A DNA stretch of 64,000 nucleotides from an uncultured Brachybacterium sp. (GCF_947500705.1 NZ_CANMSY010000002.1:124001-188000); one strand, 5' to 3'. Positions 37,164 to 46,219 are shown, counted from the first letter of the stretch. Notes: a model not told the origin generated them from the sequence alone. A program made the numbers and translations.

Positions 37164-37880
37164 TCAGCGGCTGCTGGCCCCTCCCGCGGGACGCTTCGCG
37201 GTAGAGCCCGGGCTGTGAGAGCCCAGGCTGTCGAGGATCTTCACCGCCGCCTCGGCGGACCCAGCCGTCGAGAGCTCCAGGCACAGCGCATCGGCGGGCG
37301 GGGGCAACATCGGCAGCTCGAGCAGCTCACTGAGAATCTGCCAGTCGGTGAGTTTGTGCCGCTCGGCGCGTCCCGGGGCGTCGACGCGTGACTGGAGCGC
37401 CTCGGGGGACGCGGTCAACCAGACCGGGACGAACCTCGCCCCACGTCGCTCAGCGAGGCTCCGCAGCCGCTCCACGTGCGCCGCGCCCTCCTCATTGTCG
37501 AGCAGCCAGACGGTGAAGACGTGGCTGAGCTGGGCGGGTGCCGCCTCAGTGGCGTCGAGGACGATCTCCCATACCCGCTCGCGCAGGGCGTCGGTCTGGG
37601 CGAGCTCCACCCCAGCCTCGCGGTGCATCCCCATCGGGACGAAGACCGTGTTGTTCACGAGGTGATTGTCGACGACGATCGCCCCGCTGCGACGCTCGAG
37701 CTCGTGGGCGAGGGTCAGCTTGCCGACCGCCGGTGGGCCGACCAGCAGGAACAGCCGAGGCGCGGGTGCGGGGCCGGGCGCGGGCGCGGGCGCAGAGACG
37801 GGGCCGGGGGCGGGGCCGGGGGCGGGGCCGGGGGCGGGGCCGGGGCCGGGGCCGGGGCCGGGGCCGGGGGCGATGCTCAT
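37164..37880 (-). CDS. P-loop AAA/shikimate-kinase-like protein with a Gly-Pro repeat N-terminus
   Basis: 238 residues. Residues ~4-40 are (GP)n/(AP)n encoded by a GGGGCC-type hexamer array. The fold begins at RLFLLVGPPAVGK, a Walker A motif of the GPPAVGK group, followed by LVDNHLVNNT-like sequence and a lid region with RVDAPGRAERHK. Such small kinases are annotated loosely as shikimate-kinase-like; the substrate is unknown. No other start codon lies between the repeat and the P-loop, so the repeat seems to be translated. The ribosome site before ATG 37880 is weak. Confidence 0.75.
   Translation of the reverse strand: MSIAPGPGPGPGPGPAPGPAPGPAPGPVSAPAPAPGPAPAPRLFLLVGPPAVGKLTLAHELERRSGAIVVDNHLVNNTVFVPMGMHREAGVELAQTDALRERVWEIVLDATEAAPAQLSHVFTVWLLDNEEGAAHVERLRSLAERRGARFVPVWLTASPEALQSRVDAPGRAERHKLTDWQILSELLELPMLPPPADALCLELSTAGSAEAAVKILDSLGSHSPGSTAKRPAGGASSR
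37800..37871. repeat. 12 hexamers of GGGGCC/GGGGGC inside the kinase 5' end
   Basis: Twelve in-register six-base units: GGGGCC and GGGGGC alternate three times, then five further GGGGCC and one GGGGGC. On the minus strand they encode alternating Gly-Pro and Ala-Pro. The G-rich plus strand is the template strand of the gene. Confidence 0.97.
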
Positions 37881-38057
37881 CGAAGAATCGTATCCAGTCC
37901 CGACGTCGACGTCTTGTGTGCTCGATCAGCGTCGATTCTGCGCTGAGGGCCTCAGCGCTGCCCCCGCACCTGTCCCCCACGCACAACGGTCGGGGCGCAC
38001 TCACGCGACGCGCGGGCGCGGGTGGGCGGCGCAGGCGGTCGGGTGGTCAGGCAGTCA

Positions 38058-38089
38058 GGCGGTCGAGCAGGCAGGCGGTCGAGCAGGCA
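38058..38089. repeat. Two perfect 16-bp tandem copies next to the GNAT gene stop
   Basis: GGCGGTCGAGCAGGCA occurs twice head to tail, with further imperfect GGTCAGGCAGTCAGG copies at 38040-38057. The array ends one base before the stop codon of the acetyltransferase gene. Confidence 0.9.
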
Positions 38090-38090
38090 G

Positions 38091-38942
38091 TCAGAACAAG
38101 ATGGTGGTGAGCTCGCCGACCTGGCGGAAGCCGGAGGCCGCGTAGGCGCGCCGGGCCGGCTCGTTGAAGTCGTTGACGTAGAGCGAGACCCGCGGGGCGT
38201 GGTCACGGCGCACCTGGCGCACCAGCTCCGCCATCCCAGAGCGTCCGAGACCCCTGCCACGCTGGTCGGGCCGCACCCACACCCCGTGGATCTGCGCGAC
38301 AGGGCCGAACAGCGAGCCGACATCGGCCTTGAACAGCACCTCACCGTCCTCGATGACGACATAGGTGCGGCGAGTCCGGATCAGCTCACCGACCCGTGCA
38401 CGGTAGGAGCGGCCGCCATCACCGGCGATCGGGTCCGCCCCCACCTCCTCGCGGAACATGGCGACCGCGGCGGGGAACACGATCTGCTCCTCGCCGCGGA
38501 CCGCTGGGCGCAGGCCGACCGGAGCGAGCTGCGGGGTCTCGGCCGGATCGCCGGCCAGCAGCAACGGCTGTCTCCAGCGGTACTCGCGGACGTCGGCGCC
38601 CCAGGTGGGGGCGAGCGGCTCCCAGAGCCGTTGGACCGCCGCGCGGTCCCCGACCACGGAGCTCGCGCGTCTCGCCCGCGCGGTCATGTGCCGGCCGAAG
38701 TCGTCCAGGGCGCGGTCGCTCGCGGACATCGGGGAGAGGTTCACACCATGCCACAGCAGACCCTCAGGGCTCTGTTCCTCACCGGCCAGAGAGAACTCCT
38801 GGGACAGGGCGGCGGAACGTGCGGATTCCTGCAACCGTGCCCCCGCGAGCGCGTTGACAACCGGATCGGTGAGCGCGAGCTCGAGCGCGGCCTCGACACT
38901 GCCGGGACGGATCGCACGGACCCGTCCGCCGCGCCAGAACAC
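38091..38942 (-). CDS. GNAT-family acetyltransferase with a DUF4081 N-terminal domain
   Basis: 283 residues. The N-terminal ~140 residues match the DUF4081 domain that accompanies GNAT in actinobacteria. The C-terminal acetyl-CoA-binding core has VWVRPDQRGRGLGRSGMAEL (motif A) and SLYVNDFNEPARRAYAASGF. The acceptor is unknown. The start is a GTG three bases after the ispG stop, so it is probably translated with ispG, a gene order common in actinobacteria. Confidence 0.88.
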   Translation of the reverse strand: MFWRGGRVRAIRPGSVEAALELALTDPVVNALAGARLQESARSAALSQEFSLAGEEQSPEGLLWHGVNLSPMSASDRALDDFGRHMTARARRASSVVGDRAAVQRLWEPLAPTWGADVREYRWRQPLLLAGDPAETPQLAPVGLRPAVRGEEQIVFPAAVAMFREEVGADPIAGDGGRSYRARVGELIRTRRTYVVIEDGEVLFKADVGSLFGPVAQIHGVWVRPDQRGRGLGRSGMAELVRQVRRDHAPRVSLYVNDFNEPARRAYAASGFRQVGELTTILF

Positions 38943-38945
38943 GGG

Positions 38946-40109
38946 TCAGCCCACGGAGATGGACGGGGCGCCGGTGGAGGACTCGTCCTCTTCCATCTCG
39001 GCGGCGATCCGGTTGGCCTCGGCGAGCAGGGTCGGCACGATGTCCGCCTCGGGAACGGTCTTGATGACCTTCCCCTTGACGAAGATCTGGCCCTTGCCGT
39101 TGCCGGAGGCGACACCGAGATCGGCCTCGCGAGCCTCTCCCGGACCATTGACGACGCAGCCCATCACCGCGACACGCAGCGGGACCTCGAGGTGCTTGAG
39201 CCCCTCGGTGACCTCATCCGCGAGCTTGTAGACGTCCACCTGGGCGCGGCCGCAGGAAGGGCAGGAGACGATGTCCAGCTTGCGCGCCTTGAGGTTCAGC
39301 GACTGCAGGATCTGGATGCCGACCTTGACCTCCTCCACCGGAGGCGCGGAGAGCGAGACGCGGATGGTGTCACCGATGCCCTCGCCCAGCAGGATGCCGA
39401 AGGCGACGGACGACTTGATGGTGCCCTGGAAGGCGGGACCGGCCTCGGTGACCCCGAGGTGGAGCGGCCAATCACCCTCTGCGGAGAGCTGACGGTAGGC
39501 ATCGACCATGATCACGGGGTCGTTGTGCTTCACGGAGATGCCGAAGTCGTGGAAGTCGTGCTCCTCGAACAGCGAGGCCTCCCACTTCGCGGAGGCCACC
39601 AGCGCCTCGGGCGTGACCCGGTCGCCCTTCATCATGCGCTGGTCGATGCTGCCCGCGTTCACGCCGATGCGCAATGCGGTGCCATGATCCTTCGCCGCCT
39701 TCGCGATGTCCTTGATCTGGTCATCGAAGCGGCGGATGTTGCCCGGGTTCACGCGCACCCCGGCGCAGCCTGCCTCGATCGCGGCGAAGACGTACTTGGG
39801 CTGGAAGTGGATGTCGGCGATCACCGGGATCGGGGACTTCGCAGCGATCGCGACCAGCGCGTCGGCGTCCTCCTGGCGGGGGCAGGCCACGCGCACGATA
39901 TCGCAGCCTGCGGCGGTGAGCTCCGCGATCTGCTGGAGGGTCGCGTTGATGTCATGGGTGGGAGTGGTGGTCATCGACTGCACCGTGATGGGGGCATCGC
40001 CGCCCACATAGAGGTTGCCGAGCTTCACCTTGCGGGTCTTCCGCCGGGGGGCGAGCACCGGCGGCGGCTGCTTGACGGACGGGATACCGAGGCTCACAGA
40101 AGTCACCAC
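38946..40109 (-). CDS. ispG: (E)-4-hydroxy-3-methylbut-2-enyl-diphosphate synthase
   Basis: Iron-sulfur enzyme of the MEP isoprenoid pathway; 387 residues. The three cluster cysteines are in CPSCGR and [22 protein letters not shown] in the TIM-barrel part is conserved. The start is a GTG at 40109. It stands with rseP and dxr in one minus-strand run, though 255 bases with an inverted repeat separate it from rseP. dxr in the same run supplies its pathway upstream. Confidence 0.96.
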   Translation of the reverse strand: MVTSVSLGIPSVKQPPPVLAPRRKTRKVKLGNLYVGGDAPITVQSMTTTPTHDINATLQQIAELTAAGCDIVRVACPRQEDADALVAIAAKSPIPVIADIHFQPKYVFAAIEAGCAGVRVNPGNIRRFDDQIKDIAKAAKDHGTALRIGVNAGSIDQRMMKGDRVTPEALVASAKWEASLFEEHDFHDFGISVKHNDPVIMVDAYRQLSAEGDWPLHLGVTEAGPAFQGTIKSSVAFGILLGEGIGDTIRVSLSAPPVEEVKVGIQILQSLNLKARKLDIVSCPSCGRAQVDVYKLADEVTEGLKHLEVPLRVAVMGCVVNGPGEAREADLGVASGNGKGQIFVKGKVIKTVPEADIVPTLLAEANRIAAEMEEDESSTGAPSISVG

Positions 40110-40219
40110 TCCATTATGGACTCGTGAGCACGCCCATGCGAGGCGACGTGCGACACCTCCACCGCACCTGCACTCCCGAGGTGGTCCAGGGCACCCCGCA
40201 CCCGGCTATCCCCGTGCCC

Positions 40220-40249
40220 CCGGTCCCGGTGCCGGTGCCGGTGCCAGTG
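40220..40249. repeat. Five CCGGTG-type hexamers
   Basis: CCGGTC, three CCGGTG and CCAGTG in register, in the rseP-ispG spacer. They end nine bases before the long inverted repeat. Confidence 0.85.
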
Positions 40250-40258
40250 CACCACGCA

Positions 40259-40300
40259 ATTGTGCGCTGTGCTTCCAGAACCGGAAGCACAGCGCACAAT
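40259..40300. terminator. 18-bp perfect inverted repeat between rseP and ispG
   Basis: ATTGTGCGCTGTGCTTCC, loop AGAACC, then the exact complement. It lies after the rseP stop on the minus strand. It has no T-run, so it may be a GC-type terminator, an mRNA-stabilising stem, or one copy of a dispersed palindromic repeat. Confidence 0.75.
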
Positions 40301-40364
40301 CGCGGAGGTCGGGCGCAGGGCAGGCCCTGGCAGGCGCGGCGCCGGGGGTCAGGGGCGCCGACGC

Positions 40365-41708
40365 TCAGGGGAACAGAGTGATGGGCTTGACGATGTCCGC
40401 ATACAGCAGCAGCACGGTCATCAGGATGAACACGATCGCGACCGCGTTGGTCAGCGGGAGCATGCGGGACATGTCCACCGGCCCCGGATCGGGCCGCCCC
40501 CGCAGCCGGGCCAGCATCCGCCGGGCCCCCTCGAGCAGCGCCCCGGCCACATGCCCGCCGTCGAGCGGCAGCAGCGGGATCAGGTTGAACACGAACAGCG
40601 CCATGTTCAGCGAAGCCAGCATCGAGATCATGGTGCCGGCCTTCTCGCGCAGCTCGAAGCCGGGCTCATCGGCGGAGGCGACCTCCCCGGCCAGGCGGGA
40701 GACGCCCACCACGCCGAGGGGACCGTTGGGGTCTCGCTCGGCGCTGCCGAAGGCCGCCTGCGCCACCTCCCACAGCCGCACCGGCAGGGTGATGACCAGC
40801 TTCCCGGTCTGGGTGAAGGCGGACCAGGCCATCTCGGGCACCTCTGCCGGGGACTGCGGCACCAGGTCCGGGGTGCCGGAGACGCCGAGGAAGCCGACCT
40901 GCTCGGTGACCAGGTTCCCGTCGGCATCCAGGACCACGGCGCCGTCCTCGTCGAGCACCGGGCGGGCGTCGACGATCATCGTCGCCTCGAGCTGCAGGGT
41001 CTCCCCGCCGCGCTCGACGACGACCTCGACGGTGCGGTCCTGCGCGGCCCGCACGGCGGTGGTGACATCGGACCAACGGGTGATCTCCTGCCCGTCGATC
41101 ACCCTCAGGGTGTCACCGGGACGGATCCCGGCCGCCAGCGCAGGAGCCGGCTCCTGACCCTCGCAGGAGACGTCGGCCGGGGCGTCCGCGGGGACGACGC
41201 ATTCGGAGACGGACTGGACCGTAGGGGTGACCGCCGGCAGGCCGATCCCACTCACTAGCACCACCATCAGCACGACGGAGATGAACAGGTTCATCAGCGG
41301 GCCACCGAGCATCACCACCAGCTTCTTCGGCACCGGGAGCGCGACGAAGGTGCGGTGGGCGTCCTCCGGGCCGTACTGGGAGGACTCGTACTGCTTCGCC
41401 TCCTCGGACAGCTCGGTGATCTGCTGGAGCAGGCCGGTGGAGTCCTCACGGATGGTGCCCTCGGGCTCCCCCTTGTGCGGCGGGTACATCCCGATCATGC
41501 GGATGTAGCCGCCCAGCGGGATCGCCTTGAGCCCGTACTCGGTCTCCCCCCGGGTGCGGGAGAAGACGGTGGGGCCGAAGCCGATCATGTACTGGGTGAC
41601 CCGGACCCCGAACAGCTTGGCCGGTACCAGGTGCCCGACCTCATGCAGGGCGATGGAGACGGCGAGCCCGGCGGCGATCACCAGGATGCCGAGCAGGAAC
41701 AGCAGCAC
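40365..41708 (-). CDS. rseP: Site-2 (RIP) membrane zinc protease
   Basis: Intramembrane metalloprotease of 447 residues, Rip1/RseP type, cutting membrane proteins such as anti-sigma factors. The first membrane helix carries HEVGH (residues 22-26). A PDZ domain lies in the central exoplasmic part (GIRPGDTLRVIDGQEI). The third metal ligand motif is in LLPLDGGH near the C-terminus. The start is a GTG three bases before the dxr stop region. The dxr-rseP-ispG order is standard in actinobacteria. Confidence 0.95.
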   Translation of the reverse strand: MLLFLLGILVIAAGLAVSIALHEVGHLVPAKLFGVRVTQYMIGFGPTVFSRTRGETEYGLKAIPLGGYIRMIGMYPPHKGEPEGTIREDSTGLLQQITELSEEAKQYESSQYGPEDAHRTFVALPVPKKLVVMLGGPLMNLFISVVLMVVLVSGIGLPAVTPTVQSVSECVVPADAPADVSCEGQEPAPALAAGIRPGDTLRVIDGQEITRWSDVTTAVRAAQDRTVEVVVERGGETLQLEATMIVDARPVLDEDGAVVLDADGNLVTEQVGFLGVSGTPDLVPQSPAEVPEMAWSAFTQTGKLVITLPVRLWEVAQAAFGSAERDPNGPLGVVGVSRLAGEVASADEPGFELREKAGTMISMLASLNMALFVFNLIPLLPLDGGHVAGALLEGARRMLARLRGRPDPGPVDMSRMLPLTNAVAIVFILMTVLLLYADIVKPITLFP

Positions 41709-41710
41709 GT

Positions 41711-42916
41711 TCAGCGCTCCCGTGACGAGATCAGCGCCTGGCCGGTCTCCCGTGCCCAGGACTCGACGGCCAGCAGCCCCGCGACCCCGTCGGCGTGCGC
41801 GGCGCGCGGACGCTCCGGGTGCTCGAGCACGGCGCGGATCAGCGCGGTGATGCCGAGGAAGTCCAGGCGCCCTGCGAAGAAGGCATCCACCGCCTCTTCG
41901 TTCGCCGCGTTGTAGACGGCCATCGCGCCCCCGCCCTCGCGATGCGCGGCGCGGGCCAGAGCGATCGCGTCGAAGGTGTCCTCGTCGACCGGTTCGAAGG
42001 TCCAGGACTGCGCGGTGGAGAAATCCAGCGCCGTGGCGAGGCCGGGGAGCTTCTCCGGGTGTGCGAGCGCCCAGCCGATGGCGTGGCGCATGTCCGGGGG
42101 GCTCGCCTGCGCGATGGTCGCACCGTCGACGAGGGTGACCATCGAGTGCACGATCGACTGCGGATGGACGACCACCTGCACCCGATCCTCCGGCAGATCG
42201 AACTGGAAGCAGGCCTCGATCACCTCGAGCGCCTTGTTGACCAGCGTGGCGGAGTTGGTCGTGATCACCCGGCCCATCGACCAGGTGGGGTGGTTCAGAG
42301 CCTGCTCGGGGGTGACGCCGGCGAGCTGCTCGCGGCTCCGGCCGCGGAACGGGCCGCCGGAGGCGGTGACCACCAGGTGATCGATCTGGTCATGACGCAC
42401 CCCTGCCAGGGCCTGCGCGATCGCGGTGTGCTCGGAGTCCACAGGAAGGATCTGTCCCGGCGTCGCGGCTTCGGTCACCAGGTGGCCGCCCACCACGAGG
42501 GACTCCTTGTTGGCCAGCGCGAGCCGGGCCCCGGAGGCGAGCACGGCGAGGGTGGGCAGCAGCCCGACGGAGCCGGTGATGGCGTTGAGGACCACGTCCC
42601 CCTCGCCGAGGGATCCCGCGACGTCGATGACGGCATCCTGCCCGGCAGCGATCCTCGGCGCAGTGAGACCGGAGGTGCGGCAGGCGCGCTGGACGGCCGC
42701 CTCGACCTCGTCGGCGCGCGCGACGTCGGAGACCACCAGATGCTCCGGCCGGTGGGCGAGGACCTGCTCGGCCACCAGCTCCGGGCGGCTGCCGCCGACG
42801 GCGAGTCCGTGCACCCGGGCGATGCCGGGAAAGCGGTGCAGCACATCGAGCGCCTGGGTGCCGATGGATCCGGTCGATCCCAGCAGGACCAGCCTCCGCG
42901 CTGGGGCGCTGGTCAC
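41711..42916 (-). CDS. dxr: 1-deoxy-D-xylulose-5-phosphate reductoisomerase
   Basis: NADPH-dependent second enzyme of the MEP pathway, 401 residues. The NADPH loop is LLGSTGSIGTQALDV. The metal/substrate region shows ALANKESLVVGG, LPVDSEHTAIAQAL and ASGGPFRGRSREQL. The start is a GTG overlapping the stop of the upstream DivIVA-domain gene (GTGA). It precedes rseP and ispG. Confidence 0.96.
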   Translation of the reverse strand: MTSAPARRLVLLGSTGSIGTQALDVLHRFPGIARVHGLAVGGSRPELVAEQVLAHRPEHLVVSDVARADEVEAAVQRACRTSGLTAPRIAAGQDAVIDVAGSLGEGDVVLNAITGSVGLLPTLAVLASGARLALANKESLVVGGHLVTEAATPGQILPVDSEHTAIAQALAGVRHDQIDHLVVTASGGPFRGRSREQLAGVTPEQALNHPTWSMGRVITTNSATLVNKALEVIEACFQFDLPEDRVQVVVHPQSIVHSMVTLVDGATIAQASPPDMRHAIGWALAHPEKLPGLATALDFSTAQSWTFEPVDEDTFDAIALARAAHREGGGAMAVYNAANEEAVDAFFAGRLDFLGITALIRAVLEHPERPRAAHADGVAGLLAVESWARETGQALISSRER

Positions 42917-43461
42917 GGGACGGAAGCCATCACGTCCGCGACATGATCGAGGTAGACGTCGACCACGGCCTCGCGATATCCGTCGGGGCCGCGACGACGC
43001 CCGAAGGCGGCACGCCGCACGTCATCGACGCTCATCGGATGGCCGTCGGTGAAATAGGCGATGAGCTGGTCGCACAGGGCATCGACATCAGCCTTGTCAT
43101 AGGCGGCCTCCCCCTGCGCGGCCGGGGCGAAGCGATCTCCTGCCGGGCGCTCGAGACGCTCCTTGAGCACCTCCGCGCGCTCGGTGAGCTGTGCGACCCA
43201 GGACCCCTCGCCGTGCTGCGTGATCGCGTCATCCCGAGCTTGCAGCGCAAAGGCGTCCGAGAGCCGATCCAGGGCCTCGTCCACGACCCGCATATCGTAG
43301 CCGCCGCGCTCGGTGCCGAAGCTGGCAGCGGTGATGTCGCCCCCGTTGAATGAGGGGTCACGACCCTCATAGGCGGTGCGCGCGCGGGAGAGGAACTCGT
43401 CGACCTCGCGCATGTCGTATCCGACGCTGAAGCGCGAGACACGCTCGAACGATGTGCTCAC
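42913..43461 (-). CDS. Protein with two DivIVA hook motifs, 182 residues
   Basis: The GTG at 43461, with GGAAGGA upstream, starts a protein that opens with SRFSVGYDMREVDEFL and repeats GGYDMRVVDEALDRL about 40 residues later. A weaker third copy is GEAAYDKADVDALCDQL, and SVDDVRRAAFGRRRGPDGY is near the end. These match the short DivIVA N-terminal membrane-hook motif, but there is no long coiled coil as in true DivIVA/Wag31. Function is unknown; a membrane or division-site role is inferred from the motif only. It is coupled to dxr by a GTGA overlap. Confidence 0.82.
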   Translation of the reverse strand: MSTSFERVSRFSVGYDMREVDEFLSRARTAYEGRDPSFNGGDITAASFGTERGGYDMRVVDEALDRLSDAFALQARDDAITQHGEGSWVAQLTERAEVLKERLERPAGDRFAPAAQGEAAYDKADVDALCDQLIAYFTDGHPMSVDDVRRAAFGRRRGPDGYREAVVDVYLDHVADVMASVP

Positions 43462-43559
43462 CAGGTAGGTCCTTCCTCGGTGCTGACGGGGTCCCACTGT
43501 AACGGCGTGGGCGGGATGGGTCGGGGAGGCGTGCGGGGCGAGTGGCGGCCGTGCCGCTC

Positions 43560-43943
43560 TCAGCGGTGGCGGAACAGTCGGGAGAGGAGACCGTCCCGCT
43601 GCTCGGCGGGATGCGGAACGGGCCGCTCCGCGGCCGAGTCGGGAACGGGCCGCGAGGGCTTCCCCTGCGCACGGTCCTGCAGGGGCACGGCCTGCGCCGC
43701 GGCATCACCGGGAGCAGGTGCAGCGAACCGCGGAGCGAGCACCTCATCGAGGAAGACATCGACCTCATCCATGTCGTAGCCCTCCCGGAACTGGGTCGAG
43801 GTGAATCGCATCGCCAGCACGCTCTCCGCGGTGACGGAGCCGTCACCGGAGGCGAGCGCCCGATCGCAGCGGTCCAGGAAGTCGTCGACCTCGGACATGT
43901 CGTATCCGGCGCGGAAGCGCGTCGGGGTGAAGCGGACGTCCAT
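43560..43943 (-). CDS. Protein with two DivIVA hook motifs, 127 residues
   Basis: ATG 43943 follows AGGAGGA at ideal spacing. The protein has two clean copies of the pattern F-T-x-T-x-F-R-x-GYDM-x-EVD-x-FLD, at about residues 5-24 and 46-65. A Pro/Ala/Arg-rich tail ends in LLSRLFRHR. Like its neighbour, it lacks an extended coiled coil. The two adjacent genes look like divergent duplicates. The role is unknown. It lies 17 bases after rlmN on the same strand. Confidence 0.84.
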   Translation of the reverse strand: MDVRFTPTRFRAGYDMSEVDDFLDRCDRALASGDGSVTAESVLAMRFTSTQFREGYDMDEVDVFLDEVLAPRFAAPAPGDAAAQAVPLQDRAQGKPSRPVPDSAAERPVPHPAEQRDGLLSRLFRHR

Positions 43944-43960
43944 CAGCTGTCCTCCTGGGG

Positions 43961-45277
43961 TCAGTCGGTGGCGGCGGCGATGGCCTCGACGCGGGCGACC
44001 CGCGCCTCGCGGTCCTCGCGGCGGGTGTCGGACTCGATCACTTCGGCCGCGAGCTGGCCGCAGGCGCCGTCGATGTCGGAGCCGCGGGTGTCCCGGATGG
44101 TGGCGGAGATGCCGTTGTCCCGCAGGATCTCCACGAAGCGCTTCTCCACCAGCGGGTCCGAGGCGGTCCACTTCGAGCCCTTGACCGGGTTCAAGGGGAT
44201 CGGGTTGACGTGCACCCAGTGGGCGCCGCCCTTGGCGATCAGCCGATCGGCGAGCAGCTGAGCTCGGTGCGCCTGGTCGTTGATGTCGCGGATCAGCGCG
44301 TACTCGATGCTGACCCGACGCCCGGTGGTCTCGAAGTACTCCCACGCGGCGTCGAGGATCTCGTCGATATCGAAACGGGTGTTGATCGGCACCAGCTCGT
44401 TGCGCAGCGCGTCGTCCGGCGCATGCAGGGAGACAGCGAGCGTGACCGGGAGCTTCTCCGCGGTGAGCTTGCGGACCGCGGGCGCCAGGCCCACCGTGGA
44501 GACCGTGATGTGGCGAGCTCCCATGCCGAAGCCCTCCGGCGCAGGAGAGTTCAGGCGCCGGCAGACCGTCGCCACCGGTCGGTAGTTCGCCAGCGGTTCG
44601 CCCATCCCCATGAACACGATGTTGTTCACGCGACCGGTGCCACCGGGCAGCTCGCCGCGGGCCAGCATCAGGTTCGCCATGCGCACCTGCTCGAGGATCT
44701 CGGCGGTCGAGAGGTTGCGGGTCAGGCCCATCTGGCCGGTGGCGCAGAAGGGGCAGTTCATGCCGCAGCCGGCCTCCGAGGAGATGCACAGCGTGTTGCG
44801 ATCGCTGTAGCGCATCAGCACCGATTCGACCATCGGGCCGTCGAACAGCTGCCACAGGAACTTCTGGGTCGCGCCGTGGTCGGCGGACTGCCGGGAGACC
44901 TGCGTCAGCAGCGGCGGGAAGAAGCGGTCCACCAGCTCCTGACGACCCTCCTTGGGCAGATCCGTGAGGTCCTCGGGATCGGTGGTGAAGTGCTCGAAGT
45001 AGTGCACGGAGAGCTGCTTGGCGCGGAAGCCCGGCAGACCCATCTCCTTGACGGCCTCGACCCGCTCGTCGAGCGTGAGATCGGCGAGGTGCACCGGCGG
45101 CTTCCCGCGGCGTGCCGGCTTCATCTGCAGCTGACCGGGGGCCAACGCGATCTTCTGACCGGGGATCGCCTCGCGGGAGAGATCGGGGTTCCGGGACAGC
45201 GCGACCGGCTCCGGGGCGCGCGCGCCCCCGGTGCCGATCTCGCGCGTGTTCTCCGGGTTCTTCTCAGGGGTGTTCAT
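43961..45277 (-). CDS. rlmN: Dual-specificity 23S rRNA/tRNA methyltransferase RlmN
   Basis: Radical-SAM enzyme that methylates C2 of A2503 in 23S rRNA and A37 in some tRNAs; 438 residues. The radical SAM cluster CxxxCxxC is Cys171, Cys175 and Cys178 (EAGCGMNCPFC). The methyl-carrying cysteine is probably in RGSDIDGACGQL near the C-terminus. About 60 N-terminal residues exceed the usual family length. The start overlaps the cdsA stop by four bases. Confidence 0.96.
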   Translation of the reverse strand: MNTPEKNPENTREIGTGGARAPEPVALSRNPDLSREAIPGQKIALAPGQLQMKPARRGKPPVHLADLTLDERVEAVKEMGLPGFRAKQLSVHYFEHFTTDPEDLTDLPKEGRQELVDRFFPPLLTQVSRQSADHGATQKFLWQLFDGPMVESVLMRYSDRNTLCISSEAGCGMNCPFCATGQMGLTRNLSTAEILEQVRMANLMLARGELPGGTGRVNNIVFMGMGEPLANYRPVATVCRRLNSPAPEGFGMGARHITVSTVGLAPAVRKLTAEKLPVTLAVSLHAPDDALRNELVPINTRFDIDEILDAAWEYFETTGRRVSIEYALIRDINDQAHRAQLLADRLIAKGGAHWVHVNPIPLNPVKGSKWTASDPLVEKRFVEILRDNGISATIRDTRGSDIDGACGQLAAEVIESDTRREDREARVARVEAIAAATD

Positions 45278-46173
45278 GGCAGCAGTACCTCCAGCATGAC
45301 GTAGGTGGTGGGGGCGGCGAGCAAGATCGAGTCGACCCGGTCCAGCACTCCCCCGTGGCCGGGCAGCAGATGCCCCATGTCTTTGATTCCCAGGTCGCGC
45401 TTCAGGAGCGACTGGGAGAGGTCGCCACAGGTGGAGACGACCACCAGCACGGCACCGATGAGGAGTCCAGCCCAGACGGGGAGATCCAGAGCGAGGGTCC
45501 CCACGGCGGTGACGGCGGCGGTTCCCAGCAGCAGGGAGCCGACGAACCCCTCCCAGCTCTTCTTCGGACTGATCTTCGGCGCCATCGGGTGCTTGCCGAA
45601 CAGCACCCCTGCGATATATCCGCCGATGTCGTTGCCTACCGGCCCCAGGATGGCCAGCAGCACGAGCATCTCGCCCTGTTCGCGGGCGAAGAGCAGCAGC
45701 AGGAAGCAGCCCAGGAAGGGGACCCAGGCCAGGGCGAACACTCCCCCGGCCACGTCACGCAGCGCGCTCAGACCCATCGACTCGCTGACCCGCCACAGGA
45801 TCAGCACGCAGACCGCGGCAGCAGTGGCCACCAGCAGGCCCTCGGCACCGAACACGACGGTGGAGACCACCATCCCGATCACGCCCACCAGCAGAGGGAT
45901 CGGGGGAAGCCGCAGTCCGCCCTCGGCGAGGGCACGGGTCAGCTCGAGCACCGCGAGGACCATCGCCACTGCGGCCACCACGGGGAAGGCCTGCGGCAGC
46001 ACGAACACCGCCACGATCAGCACCGCTCCGAGACCGACCCCGACTGCGATCGCTGCGGGGAGGTTGCGTCCGGGCCCGCGTCGCTTCGCGTGCTCCTCGG
46101 AGGGCACGGCGATGACCGCCTCGTCCGGGGACGAGGCGGTCATCATGGGAGCTGACGCCGGGTCAGTGCTCAC
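45274..46173 (-). CDS. cdsA: Phosphatidate cytidylyltransferase
   Basis: Membrane enzyme that makes CDP-diacylglycerol, the precursor used by PgsA; 299 residues with about eight membrane helices. The CDS signature is seen at the C-terminus (SLLKRDLGIKDMGHLLPGHGG, LDRVDS), and KKSWEGFVG in a loop. It has a ~35-residue cytoplasmic N-terminus. It lies between frr and rlmN, coupled to rlmN by ATGA. Confidence 0.95.
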   Translation of the reverse strand: MSTDPASAPMMTASSPDEAVIAVPSEEHAKRRGPGRNLPAAIAVGVGLGAVLIVAVFVLPQAFPVVAAVAMVLAVLELTRALAEGGLRLPPIPLLVGVIGMVVSTVVFGAEGLLVATAAAVCVLILWRVSESMGLSALRDVAGGVFALAWVPFLGCFLLLLFAREQGEMLVLLAILGPVGNDIGGYIAGVLFGKHPMAPKISPKKSWEGFVGSLLLGTAAVTAVGTLALDLPVWAGLLIGAVLVVVSTCGDLSQSLLKRDLGIKDMGHLLPGHGGVLDRVDSILLAAPTTYVMLEVLLP

Positions 46174-46219
46174 GGGCTGCGTTCACCAGTTCCGAGGTGC
46201 CGAGATCGCGGTGCGCGGC

